A stretch of 10,381 nucleotides of DNA. Origin: an uncultured Clostridia bacterium (GTDB lineage: Bacteria > Bacillota > Clostridia > Christensenellales > Aristaeellaceae). The translations under genes and the position numbers were made by a program. The stretch's first letter is position 1; every line of letters begins with the position of its first letter. The notes beneath the pieces are model-generated. The model searched no databases. It had not been told where the DNA came from and was given only the letters and a program-made list of their open reading frames with translations. The DNA is taken from contig CAJFUU010000021.1 of NCBI GenBank assembly GCA_904420265.1, positions 1 to 10,381 on the forward strand, read 5' to 3'. Below are positions 1-6,587 of the stretch, in pieces.

Positions 1-1137
1 CGGGTCTTCGCGGTCGCCCATGGACAGGGGCAGGCAGCGGATGGCGATGCGGCCTTCGGCGATGGAGGGGCAGATCTCCAGCATGTGGGCCTGCAAAATG
101 CCCTTCTTGCCGGGCACGAGGTTATAGGTGTAGTCCTCGAGCATGGAGGTGCCCTTGGCATCCTTCATGCCGGCGGTCATCAGCTTCATCACGCGCACCA
201 TGCCGGCGGTCTTCCAGTCGCCCTCGGCGCCGAAGCCGTAGCCCTTTTCCTCCAGGCGCTGGATGGCCAGGCCCGGAAGCTGCTTGAGCGCGCCCAGGTC
301 GCCAAAGTGGGTGACGATGGCGTGGTAGTCCTTTTCCACCATGAAGCGCTCAAAGCCCAGTTCGATCTGCGCCTGCACGGCCACATGGCGGCGGAATTCC
401 TTCTCGTCGCGGCCGTCGAGGAGTATGTCGTACATGTTGTAGTACTCGTCCACCAGCGCGTCGGTGTCCGCCTGGCTGACGGCGGCCACGTATTCGGCGA
501 TTTCGTTGACGGGATAGGCGTCCACGGTCCAGCCCAGCTTGATCTGCGCCTCGACCTTGTCGCCCTCGGTGACGGCCACGTTGCGCATGTTGTCCGCCAC
601 GCGCAGTATGCGCACGTTGCGGCTCTCCACCAGGCCGATGGCCGTGCGCATCCAGGAGGCGATGCGCTCCTGCACGCGCTCGTCGCTCCAATGGCCGGCG
701 ACCACCTTGCGCTCGATGCCCATGCGGGTGACGATGTGGCCGTACTCGCGGTCGCCGTGCGCGGACTGGTTTTCGTTCATAAAGTCCATGTCGATGGTGT
801 CGTAGGGAATTTCCTCGTTGAACTGCGTGTGCAGGTGCAGAAGCGGCTTGCGGTACTCGCGCAGGCCGGCGATCCAACTCTTGGCCGGGGAGAATGTGTG
901 CATCCAAGTGATGACGCCGGCGCAGTCGGGGTCGTTGTTGGCCTCGTTGAAGGTTTGGCGAATGAGGGCGTCGGTAATCAGCGTGGGCTTCCAGACCACT
1001 TCATAGGGCAAATTCCCGGAGCGGTTGAGGTTTTCCACGATGATTTTCGAATGTTCGGCGACGTGCGCGAGGCACTCGTCGCCGTAAAGGTCCTGCGAGC
1101 CGGTGAGAAACCAGAACTTGTACGCTTTTTGCAGCAT
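1..1137 (-). CDS. araA: L-arabinose isomerase, C-terminus cut by window edge
   Basis: AraA converts L-arabinose to L-ribulose in the cytoplasm, the first step of the AraA-AraB-AraD route to xylulose 5-phosphate. The 379 codons present cover roughly the first three quarters of a family of about 500 residues. Family landmarks are readable: FLTGSQDLYG (residues 10-19), the WMHTFSPAKSWI segment (79-90), GFGAEGDWKTA (301-311), LEDYTYNL (333-340) and HMLEICPSIA (351-360). Glu305, Glu334 and His351 match three of the four metal/catalytic positions known in E. coli AraA (Glu306, Glu333, His350); the fourth histidine would lie beyond base 1. The start is fixed by an AGGAGG at 1147-1152, 9 nt before the ATG. 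Frame is open to the edge, and nothing looks broken. araB and araD, if in the same operon, would lie to the left. Identification is firm. Confidence 0.97.
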   Translation of the reverse strand, partial: MLQKAYKFWFLTGSQDLYGDECLAHVAEHSKIIVENLNRSGNLPYEVVWKPTLITDALIRQTFNEANNDPDCAGVITWMHTFSPAKSWIAGLREYRKPLLHLHTQFNEEIPYDTIDMDFMNENQSAHGDREYGHIVTRMGIERKVVAGHWSDERVQERIASWMRTAIGLVESRNVRILRVADNMRNVAVTEGDKVEAQIKLGWTVDAYPVNEIAEYVAAVSQADTDALVDEYYNMYDILLDGRDEKEFRRHVAVQAQIELGFERFMVEKDYHAIVTHFGDLGALKQLPGLAIQRLEEKGYGFGAEGDWKTAGMVRVMKLMTAGMKDAKGTSMLEDYTYNLVPGKKGILQAHMLEICPSIAEGRIAIRCLPLSMGDREDP

Positions 1138-1194
1138 GGCAACATTCCTCCTGTTTCTTCATGGTGAAAAATTCGTTAGCTTTCCTCTGAAACA

Positions 1195-1229
1195 AGCATA
1201 CAACTTGTACACCCTGCCTGACAAGTTGT
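1195..1229 (-). promoter_or_regulatory. araA promoter with overlapping AraR-type operator
   Basis: A perfect 9-bp inverted repeat, ACAACTTGT at 1200-1208 and ACAAGTTGT at 1221-1229, is separated by 12 bp. It overlaps a plausible promoter read on the minus strand: -35 TTGTCA (1219-1224), 18-bp spacer, -10 TATGCT (1195-1200). The inner arm also forms the short palindrome TACAA-C-TTGTA (1199-1209). The half-site resembles the B. subtilis AraR operator ATTTGTACGTACAAAT, which is known from that family. A repressor bound here would cover both promoter boxes. The -10 is a weak match, so the promoter is less certain than the inverted repeat. The leader to the ATG would be about 50 nt. Confidence 0.6.
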
Positions 1230-1234
1230 TTTTT

Positions 1235-1333
1235 GGGAAAACGCAGAATTTCCCTGCTTTCCGCCCGCAAAATTGCCGGGCGGCGAACATTGCGCCGGAC
1301 GAAATGCGCCGCCTTGCCCCACAGGCGGCAAGG
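1235..1333. repeat. cluster of three short inverted repeats upstream of the araA promoter
   Basis: Three separate dyads lie just upstream of the araA promoter: GGGAAA/TTTCCC (1235-1240 and 1249-1254), CCGCCCG/CGGGCGG (1261-1267 and 1277-1283) and CCTTGCC/GGCAAGG (1312-1318 and 1327-1333). None is followed by a T-run on either strand, so they are poor intrinsic terminators. They could be protein sites or RNA hairpins in read-through transcript from araR. I see no function. They are separate in sequence from the tandem array that starts near 1470. Confidence 0.4.
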
Positions 1334-1469
1334 GCAACCGCCTCCGCAAAGCGGACGCGCAAAAGGCGGCCTCTCCGCGCCGGTGCGCACAACGGCGAAC
1401 CAGCGCAGCCGCGCCGTTCCAGCGCGCTTGAAACCATGCCGGGTTTCCCCGCCACAGGCAGCGCCCCCG

Positions 1470-2333
1470 CCCTCCCGCGCATGACGTGGACGAGGGTAGG
1501 CTTCTCCATCTTTTGGGGATATACCGCTCTCTCGCGTAACGCGGACAAGGGCTTTTCCCGCCGATGGAGCGCTGTCTGTTGAAAGCGGTCTTCCACACGT
1601 GACGTATGCGGGAGTGATCTTTTCCGTTTTTTAAGGATGCAACGCCCTCCTGCGCGTAACGCGGACGAGGGCTTTTCCGCCAATGTATCGCTGGCCACTT
1701 CCGGCATCCTTCCGTGCGCGAGGCAGGAAGGGCAGGCTTCTCCGTCTTTTAAGGATGTCCCACCTTCCTTCGCGTGACGCGAACGAGGGGTTTTCCGCCG
1801 ATGTATCTCTGGCCGCTTCCGGCGCTCTCCCGCGCGTGATTCAGGCAAGGGCAGGCTTCTCCATCTTTTAGGGATATACCGCTCTCCCACGCGTAACGCA
1901 AACGAGGGCTTTTTCGCCAATGCGTCGCTGGCCGCTTCCAGCATCCTCACGCGCGACGCAGGCAAAGGTAGACTTCTCCGTCTTTTTTTCAGGATGCAAT
2001 GCCTTCCCACGCGCGACGCGGACGAGGGCTTTTCCGCCGATGTACCGCTGGCCGCTTCCGGCATTCTCACGCACGCGACGCAGGCAAAGGCAGGCTTCTC
2101 CATCTTTTGGGGGATATACCGCTCTCCCACGCGTAACGCAAACGAGGGCTTTTCCTCCAATGTATCGTTGGCCGCCTCCGGCATCCTTCCGCACGCGACG
2201 CAGGAAGGGCAGGCTTCTCCGTCTTTTAAGGATGTCCCACCTTCCTTCGCGTGACGCGAACGAGGGGTTTTCCGCCGATGGAGCGCTGGCCGCTTCCGGC
2301 ATTCTCCCGCGCGTGATGCGGACGAAGGCAACG
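1470..2333. repeat. tandem array of about seven 119-bp units, each two palindromic half-units
   Basis: Units anchored on CTTCTCC begin at 1501, 1619 (variant CTTTTCC), 1737, 1856, 1973, 2095 and 2214, giving lengths of 118, 118, 119, 117, 122 and 119 bp. Each unit has two diverged halves of about 60 bp, both built round a CGCGT/ACGCG-like palindrome. In the stronger half the centres fall at 1538, 1658, 1776, 1895, 2015, 2135 and 2253. A degenerate extra half-unit sits near 1482. The best copy is symmetric about 1658, with outer arms GCCCTC (1644-1649) and GAGGGC (1667-1672) and inner arms CGCGT (1653-1657) and ACGCG (1659-1663). Unit lengths are mostly not multiples of three and indels change the frame, so the array is most simply non-coding. 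Long open frames cross it on both strands but carry the same DNA in shifting frames. It is not CRISPR, as there are no unique spacers. Function unknown. Confidence 0.85.
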
Positions 2334-2523
2334 GCGGCGTGCCTCTGCGCGCAGAAGGCGCATCGTCTTAGCGTCTCCGCGCGGGCCAAGGGCGGCGCAA
2401 AGCGGCCTGCAGCATCTTCCAGCATCTCCGCGCGGGCTGAGGCGCGGCAAAACCACTGCGGCCCGGCCCTATCCGCGCGCGGACAAGTGACAAAAAGATA
2501 AACCCCGTTGGAAGGGCCTGCCT
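2334..2523. other. gene-free spacer between the repeat array and the araR stop
   Basis: No credible gene is present. A 16-bp direct repeat with one mismatch occurs at 2371-2386 and 2422-2437 (GCGTCTCCGCGCGGGC and GCATCTCCGCGCGGGC, 51 bp apart). It may be eroded edge sequence of the array. Downstream of araR on the minus strand there is a T-rich stretch (TTTATCTTTTT, from about 2492-2503) after only a 3-bp GC pairing, so I cannot call a convincing araR terminator. Confidence 0.4.
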
Positions 2524-3597
2524 CTATCCGCGGGCGGCGGTAGAGCCGCGTACAATCAATTCCGGCCGGAGGATGACCGAGGTTTCCACCGGTTCCCCGT
2601 CGATGAGCGCCAGCAGCAGGCGCGCGGCGGCACGGCCCAATTCCTCGTGCGGGTGGGAGACGGTGGTCAGGCCCATTTTGAAATTCTCCGCCAGCAGGGA
2701 ATTGTCATAGCCGGTGACGGAAATATCCTCCGGCACGCGCAGGCCCTCGGCCTCCAGGGCGCGAATGACGCCCACGGCGATTTCATCGTTGTAACACACC
2801 ACCGCGTCCATCTTCCCGCGCCGCGCCAGCACCGCCGCGCCGGCGGCCGGGGCCACGGTGCGGTCTTCCGTGTGGTACCAGAGCACCAGGTCAGGGTCGT
2901 AAAGCACGCCCGCCTCCTGCAGGGCGCGCACATAGCCGCGGTGGCGCTCTACGCCCTGCATATCGTCCGCCTTGAAGATGCCCGCCACGCGGCGATGCCC
3001 TAGCGAAAGCAGATGCCGCGTGGCCAGCGCCGCTCCGCCCGCGTCGTCGAGCAGCACATGCGGCCGGTCGCGCATGCGCTCAAAGCAGCCCTGGATAAAT
3101 ACATAGGGCACGCCGCGCGCGTCAAGCTGCTCGTAAAGTTGAATGTGGCGGCAGAAAATCTGGCTTTTGCTCGGCTCGATGATCAGGCCGTCGATGGCCT
3201 TGTCCGCCAACTCCTCCAGATAGCGGGCTTCGAGGTGGCGGGCGTTGCGTGTGCTCTTCAAAAGAATGCTGTATCCATGCTCGGCCAGTTCCTGGTCGAT
3301 GCCCTGAATGACGCGGGGGAAGATGTAGTCGGCAAGATAGGTGGTGACCACGGCGATGGTTTTGCTGCCGGGGCGGCTGCGCTCGGCGACAAAAGTGCCG
3401 CGCCCGTGCTCGGCGCGCAGATAGCCCTGGGCAATCAGGGCGGAAAGCGCCTTGCGCACGGTCTGGCGGCTGACCCCATAGCGCGCGGCCAGTTCGTTTT
3501 CCGATTCGATGCGCTCGCCCGGCCTGTGCCGTCCGGCGAGTATAGCGGCGCGCACCTCCCCGGCGATGCGCTCGGATTTGCGCCCGTATCCATCCAT
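2524..3597 (-). CDS. araR: AraR, arabinose-responsive GntR/LacI-type repressor
   Basis: This is a 357-residue transcriptional repressor that in B. subtilis binds operators of arabinose genes and is released by L-arabinose. The N-terminus is a GntR winged helix (residues about 5-72) with SENELAARYGVSRQTVRKAL (32-51) as recognition region and HGRGTFVAE as the wing. Residues about 79-357 form a LacI-like periplasmic-binding-protein fold. Segments such as TTYLADYIFPRVIQGI, DGLIIEPSKS and GIFKADDMQGV closely resemble B. subtilis AraR. The frame stays open to 3687, but the start at 3597 is preferred: it has AGGAGG at 3605-3610, 7 nt upstream, and the promoter at 3623-3651 lies inside the longer frame. 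It is transcribed towards araA but separated from it by the repeat array. TTTGTACG in its leader suggests autoregulation. Family assignment is firm; the ligand is inferred from the family and the neighbouring araA. Confidence 0.95.
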   Translation of the reverse strand: MDGYGRKSERIAGEVRAAILAGRHRPGERIESENELAARYGVSRQTVRKALSALIAQGYLRAEHGRGTFVAERSRPGSKTIAVVTTYLADYIFPRVIQGIDQELAEHGYSILLKSTRNARHLEARYLEELADKAIDGLIIEPSKSQIFCRHIQLYEQLDARGVPYVFIQGCFERMRDRPHVLLDDAGGAALATRHLLSLGHRRVAGIFKADDMQGVERHRGYVRALQEAGVLYDPDLVLWYHTEDRTVAPAAGAAVLARRGKMDAVVCYNDEIAVGVIRALEAEGLRVPEDISVTGYDNSLLAENFKMGLTTVSHPHEELGRAAARLLLALIDGEPVETSVILRPELIVRGSTAARG

Positions 3598-3622
3598 GCC
3601 CACGCCTCCTTTGTACGCCTTT

Positions 3623-3651
3623 ATTATACATATCCTGCGCGGGAAGGTCAA
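3623..3651 (-). promoter_or_regulatory. sigma-A promoter of araR
   Basis: Read on the minus strand, -35 TTGACC (3646-3651), a 17-bp spacer and a perfect -10 TATAAT (3623-3628) precede a very short leader of about 20 nt to the ATG at 3597. A TTTGTACG sequence (3610-3617, plus strand) lies between the -10 and the ribosome binding site and matches half of an AraR operator. The promoter is strong by eye; the operator half is tentative. Confidence 0.85.
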
Positions 3652-3834
3652 ATCATGCGCACGGCCGCCGGGCCTGCAAGGCCCCAATGCCGGCGACGCT
3701 CACGCGCTTTGCAAATTGCGCCGCCGCTTCCCTCCCGCGTTTTTCCATTTTCCGCCACGCGTCTTCTTCAAAACGCTTTCCGGACGCCCGGCCGCGTGTT
3801 TTCGTGCGCCCAATCCCGGGCGGCGGCGCATAAC

Positions 3835-3905
3835 AAAAAGCGCGGAAAACGCGAGGCTTTCGGCGCTCTTTGAGCGGCGCTTGCGGACAAAATACCCGTC
3901 CGCAA
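3835..3905 (-). terminator. hairpin cluster ending the XRE/membrane-protein operon
   Basis: Right after the membrane protein's stop lies a perfect 8-bp stem with a 9-nt loop (TTGCGGAC 3881-3888, GTCCGCAA 3898-3905), extendable by GGCG/CGCC. A second small hairpin follows at about 3862-3880 (GCTC-AAA-GAGC core). Further down, CGCG-TTTTC-CGCG (3841-3853) runs into five U's (3835-3839) in minus-strand RNA. The strongest stem lacks a U-tract and the U-tract follows only a 4-bp stem, so termination here is plausible but not textbook. Confidence 0.45.
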
Positions 3906-3911
3906 AACGCC

Positions 3912-4340
3912 CTACATTTCCTTGTGATACCGGCAAAGGTAGTAAACCATGCTGCCCGCCACGAACAGATAGGCCACCACCAGCAACAGAATCACCTTCA
4001 TATCCGTGCCCATCAGCGCCAGCGCCACCATCAACGCCCCGAAAATATAATACATCCGGTCCAGCGCCTTGGCCTTGGCGCGGTTGGCGATCGCCACGTT
4101 GCGCTCATCCTTTTCCTCAATTTCCTTGTCGCGGGCGATGTCCGGGTATTTGCGGGCCACGGCGTCGTTTACCGCCGCGCCCACGCCGTAACCGAACGCG
4201 CCGCAGCCCGCGCCGATGAGCACATAGGGAAGCGCCGCCAGCATTCCCTGCGCCGGAGTGCTTCGCAAAAGCCACAACCCTGCCGCCACCAGCAATGCGC
4301 CCAACGCCGCCACGCCATAGCCCAACAGTTTCCGTTTCAT
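3912..4340 (-). CDS. small four-helix membrane protein paired with XRE regulator
   Basis: I do not recognise a named function. The 142-residue protein has four likely membrane helices at about residues 6-25, 36-57, 95-111 and 114-135. Between helices 2 and 3 is a charged loop with DKEIEEKDERNVAIANRAKAK (71-91), predicted cytoplasmic. A comparable acidic-basic 'EKDER..AI..KA' loop occurs, as I recall it, in small Bacillota membrane proteins encoded beside short XRE regulators. Its ATG overlaps the TGA of the regulator gene as ATGA, and its ribosome binding site (GGAGG) lies inside the upstream gene, so the two are translationally coupled. Expression should follow the self-controlled promoter at 4587-4615. 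A role in membrane stress or small-molecule sensing would be guesswork. The gene itself is well supported by its coupling and composition. Confidence 0.85.
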   Translation of the reverse strand: MKRKLLGYGVAALGALLVAAGLWLLRSTPAQGMLAALPYVLIGAGCGAFGYGVGAAVNDAVARKYPDIARDKEIEEKDERNVAIANRAKAKALDRMYYIFGALMVALALMGTDMKVILLLVVAYLFVAGSMVYYLCRYHKEM

Positions 4341-4543
4341 TGTACCTCATCCTCCTCATAGAGAAATATCTCCTCAATGGCCACGCCAAAAAAGCGGGCG
4401 ATGCGGAAGGCCAGCAAAATCGAAGGGTTGTAGCGTCCGTTTTCCAGCGAGCCAATGGTCTGCCGCGAAACCCCGAGAATGCGCGCCAGTTCCTCCTGAC
4501 GGATGCCCCGCTCCTTGCGCAGCGCTTCCAGCCGGTTTTTCAT
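4337..4543 (-). CDS. small XRE-family (Cro/CI-type) transcriptional repressor
   Basis: This is a 68-residue protein that is almost entirely a Cro/CI-type helix-turn-helix domain. The text runs NRLEALRKERGIRQEELARILGVSRQTIGSLENGRYNPS, with the two DNA-binding helices at about residues 16-23 and 27-35, and a short acidic tail. Such one-domain regulators in Bacillota usually bind their own promoter and control a neighbouring gene. The start is set by a GGAGG-type site at 4551-4556, 7 nt before the ATG. Its stop overlaps the start of the membrane-protein gene (ATGA). Two near-identical 20-bp operators flank its promoter and are the likely targets. The inducing signal is not visible. Domain assignment is firm; autoregulation is inferred from operator placement. 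Confidence 0.93.
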   Translation of the reverse strand: MKNRLEALRKERGIRQEELARILGVSRQTIGSLENGRYNPSILLAFRIARFFGVAIEEIFLYEEDEVQ

Positions 4544-4560
4544 GCCGCCGCCTCCTTTTT

Positions 4561-4580
4561 ATGGAAAGTTTGCTTTCCAT
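4561..4580. promoter_or_regulatory. operator 1 of the XRE unit
   Basis: A perfect palindrome of two 8-bp arms, ATGGAAAG and CTTTCCAT, round TTTG. It begins at the expected transcription start, about 6 nt past the -10 box, and would block promoter clearance when bound. Its reverse complement recurs at 4609-4628 with 17 of 20 matches. Confidence 0.75.
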
Positions 4581-4586
4581 ACATGC

Positions 4587-4615
4587 AGTATAGCATACGC
4601 GCGCCAAAATGTCAA
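4587..4615 (-). promoter_or_regulatory. sigma-A promoter of the XRE/membrane-protein operon
   Basis: Read on the minus strand, a perfect -35 TTGACA (4610-4615), a 17-bp spacer and -10 TATACT (4587-4592). The near-consensus strength fits a promoter that is held down by a repressor. Confidence 0.88.
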
Positions 4616-4628
4616 GCAAACTTTCCAA
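4609..4628. promoter_or_regulatory. operator 2 of the XRE unit, over the -35 box
   Basis: This 20-bp site matches the reverse complement of operator 1 at 17 of 20 positions, with the core GCAAACTTTCC (4616-4626) identical. It covers the whole -35 hexamer. The two operator centres are 48 bp apart. Confidence 0.68.
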
Positions 4629-4883
4629 TTTTTTGCGCAATGCAAATTGCAGTAAACCCGCGCGCGGCAAAGCGGGCGAAGAAGGGAAACCACGCGAACG
4701 GGAATCCGCCTGTTGCGGACGCCGGCGCTGCTGCGCGGCCCTGCGCCGCATTTGACAACCTGTGCGGCATATATGCCGTTGCCACTTGACGAAGTTTATG
4801 CTTTGAAGCCTCGTCCACCGGCGGGATTTATTGCTTTGCATCTGCATTTGGCAGCCTCGCGGGCCGGGTATATCCGCCGCGGA
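4629..4883. other. gene-free intergenic region with a 14-bp palindrome
   Basis: No convincing gene on either strand. The notable element is the perfect 14-bp palindrome CGGCATATATGCCG at 4765-4778. A plus-strand TTGACA (4752-4757) lies beside it, but no -10 box follows at 16-18 bp, so I do not call a promoter. Confidence 0.4.
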
Positions 4884-4920
4884 AAACAAAAATTGCTTCC
4901 TCTTTTATGAGAAAGCAGTT
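4884..4920 (-). terminator. intrinsic terminator of the sensor operon
   Basis: In minus-strand RNA the arms at 4909-4917 and 4894-4902 (GCTTTCTC with GAGGAAGC as core) form a 9-bp stem with one G-U pair and a 6-nt loop, extendable at the base. A U-rich tract (AATTTTTGTTTT, 4883-4894) follows directly. It lies about 65 nt past the response-regulator stop. Confidence 0.85.
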
Positions 4921-4985
4921 TCGCGTTTGAGGATTTTGTCCGTGCGCTGAAGGCGGCGCAAAGCCTCCGCATCGTTCCGCCCGCT

Positions 4986-6587
4986 TTATCCCTGCGCTTC
5001 CTTGCGGTAATCCCGCGGGGTCACGCCGGTGTGTTTCTTAAAGAGGTAGCTGAAGTAATGCGGGTCGTTGTAGCCCACGGCGTAGGCCACGTCGCTGGAG
5101 CGCATCTGCGTGGTGCGCAAAAGTTCCTTGGCCTTGTTCATGCGCAGGTTGGTGAGGTACTCGGTAAACGTGACGCCCATTTCCTGCGAAAAAATGGTGC
5201 AAAAATGGCTGTTGGACATGCACACATGGCTGGAAACATCGTTGAGTGTGACGCCGCTGTTCTGATATTCGCGGGCCAGGTAGGCGCGGGCCTTGTTGAT
5301 GACGGCGTTATAGCGCGTGGAGGACTGCTCGTCGCGGAAGGCGATGGCCTTTTCCAGTACCTCGCGCGCCAAGGGAATAATTTCCTCCGGCTCCGGCGAA
5401 TCGCCAAAGAGGTTTTGCTCCCACATGCGCTCGTCCACCACCTCGCGGGGCTCGCCGCCGCTTTCCTTGATAATGCGGCTGGCAGCCATGAGGATTTCCA
5501 CATAAAGGAAGTTCACCATCATTACCGAATGGATGGCCGCCGAGCCCATGGAGGCGATGTACTCGCTGAGAATTTTTTCCACGTCGTCGCGGTTGGCGTA
5601 TTGCAGGCGCTCGGACAGGGGCAACACGTCCAAGTTGATAATCCGTTCCGCGGGCAGGGGACCCATGTCGCGCACGCCCATAATGCGGCGCTTTTCCGAA
5701 TCGGGAGATACGTCCATGGCCCGGCGCACCATCTGCGCGGCGTGCAGGGAGCGCGGCAGTTCCGCGATATTGGTTACAGCCTCGCCAATGCACATGCGCG
5801 CGCTTTTGCCGGTGGCGCGCTCCACCTCGTACAGCGCCGCCTGGGCGCAGCCGTAGGCGCGTTCTTCAAGGTCTTCGTCGGTATCGCCCATGACGATCAA
5901 CGCAAAGCCGCCGGAGACTTCGCAGGCATGCACCGCTTCGCCGGAGCCGTCGGCCAGGCGGTAAAGGGCGCTCTGGGCCAACGTGCGCCCCTCCTCGCCG
6001 CCGCCAGGACATGCGAGGATGACCAGATAGCGATTGGCCAGCAGCGAAAGGTTCAGCGCCCGCGCCCTTTCCAAAAGCTGGCTTATGTTTTCCGTGCCCT
6101 TGACGCCGCCCAGCGCCTCGCTGAGCAGCTTTTCGCGCAGGAAGGCGGAGCTGGAGGCAAACTGGCGCTTGATGCGCAGTATGTCGGCCTGCAGGCGGCG
6201 TTCTTCGCGGATGCGCCCGGCGATGCGCTCGAGCACCTCCAAAAGTTCCTGCGCGCTCACAGGCTTGAGCAGGTACTCCTTTACCCCCAGGGAGATGGCC
6301 TGCTGGGCATAGGAAAAATCGTCATAACCGGAGAGAATGACGATTTGCACCCAGGGCATGGTATGCGAAACGGCCTCGCAAAGCTGCATGCCGTCCATAA
6401 AGGGCATGCGGATGTCGGTAATCAGTATATCGGGTTTAACATCCTGCATCATTTGCAGGGCGATTTCCCCATCCGGCGCCTCGCCGACGAGGGAAAATTC
6501 GCTGCCGCCGTTGCCCTCCCAGGGAAAACTGTTGCGGATGCCTTCGCGGATAACAATTTCATCGTCCACCAGAAACACCTTATACAT
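4986..6587 (-). CDS. YesN-type AraC-family response regulator
   Basis: This 533-residue cytoplasmic regulator takes phosphate from the kinase encoded just upstream and activates transcription. Residues 1 to about 125 are a receiver domain: acidic pair Asp8-Asp9, phospho-acceptor Asp58 in ITDIRMP, Ser86 in ILSGYDD and Lys108 in LLKPV. A linker/sensor region of about 300 residues follows. The last 105 residues are an AraC double helix-turn-helix (VTLNDVSSHVCMSNSHFCTIF, then SSDVAYAVGYNDPHYFSYLFKKHTGVTPRDYRK). Length and order match the YesN family. The ATG overlaps the kinase gene end by 8 nt and has AGGAGG at 6598-6603. A strong terminator follows the stop. In this family the usual targets are sugar-transporter or glycan-degradation genes. 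The target is not in the window unless it includes its own operon promoter. Confidence 0.94.
   Translation of the reverse strand: MYKVFLVDDEIVIREGIRNSFPWEGNGGSEFSLVGEAPDGEIALQMMQDVKPDILITDIRMPFMDGMQLCEAVSHTMPWVQIVILSGYDDFSYAQQAISLGVKEYLLKPVSAQELLEVLERIAGRIREERRLQADILRIKRQFASSSAFLREKLLSEALGGVKGTENISQLLERARALNLSLLANRYLVILACPGGGEEGRTLAQSALYRLADGSGEAVHACEVSGGFALIVMGDTDEDLEERAYGCAQAALYEVERATGKSARMCIGEAVTNIAELPRSLHAAQMVRRAMDVSPDSEKRRIMGVRDMGPLPAERIINLDVLPLSERLQYANRDDVEKILSEYIASMGSAAIHSVMMVNFLYVEILMAASRIIKESGGEPREVVDERMWEQNLFGDSPEPEEIIPLAREVLEKAIAFRDEQSSTRYNAVINKARAYLAREYQNSGVTLNDVSSHVCMSNSHFCTIFSQEMGVTFTEYLTNLRMNKAKELLRTTQMRSSDVAYAVGYNDPHYFSYLFKKHTGVTPRDYRKEAQG

Noticed and set aside
85..1167. 360-codon open frame on the plus strand opposite araA
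   Set aside because: It is the antisense shadow of araA: the minus strand encodes clear isomerase motifs, while the plus-strand translation is His/Val/Leu-rich low-information sequence.
1470..2333. CRISPR array
   Set aside because: The 60/119-bp period has no constant repeat separated by unique spacers; all parts of the unit recur in diverged form and no cas gene is present.
2485..2523. Intrinsic terminator after araR
   Set aside because: A T-rich stretch is present but the preceding stem is only about 3 bp, too weak to call.
3598..3687. N-terminal extension of araR by 30 codons
   Set aside because: The extension overlaps the araR promoter and lacks a ribosome binding site, whereas the ATG at 3597 has a well-placed AGGAGG.
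3768..3784. Catabolite-repression (cre) site, AAAACGCTTTCC-like, upstream of araR
   Set aside because: It departs from the cre consensus at two important positions and lies more than 100 bp upstream of the araR promoter, next to a terminator region.
4752..4791. Plus-strand promoter in the gap (TTGACA at 4752, TTGACG at 4786)
   Set aside because: Neither hexamer has a -10-like sequence at 16-18 bp, and no plus-strand gene follows.
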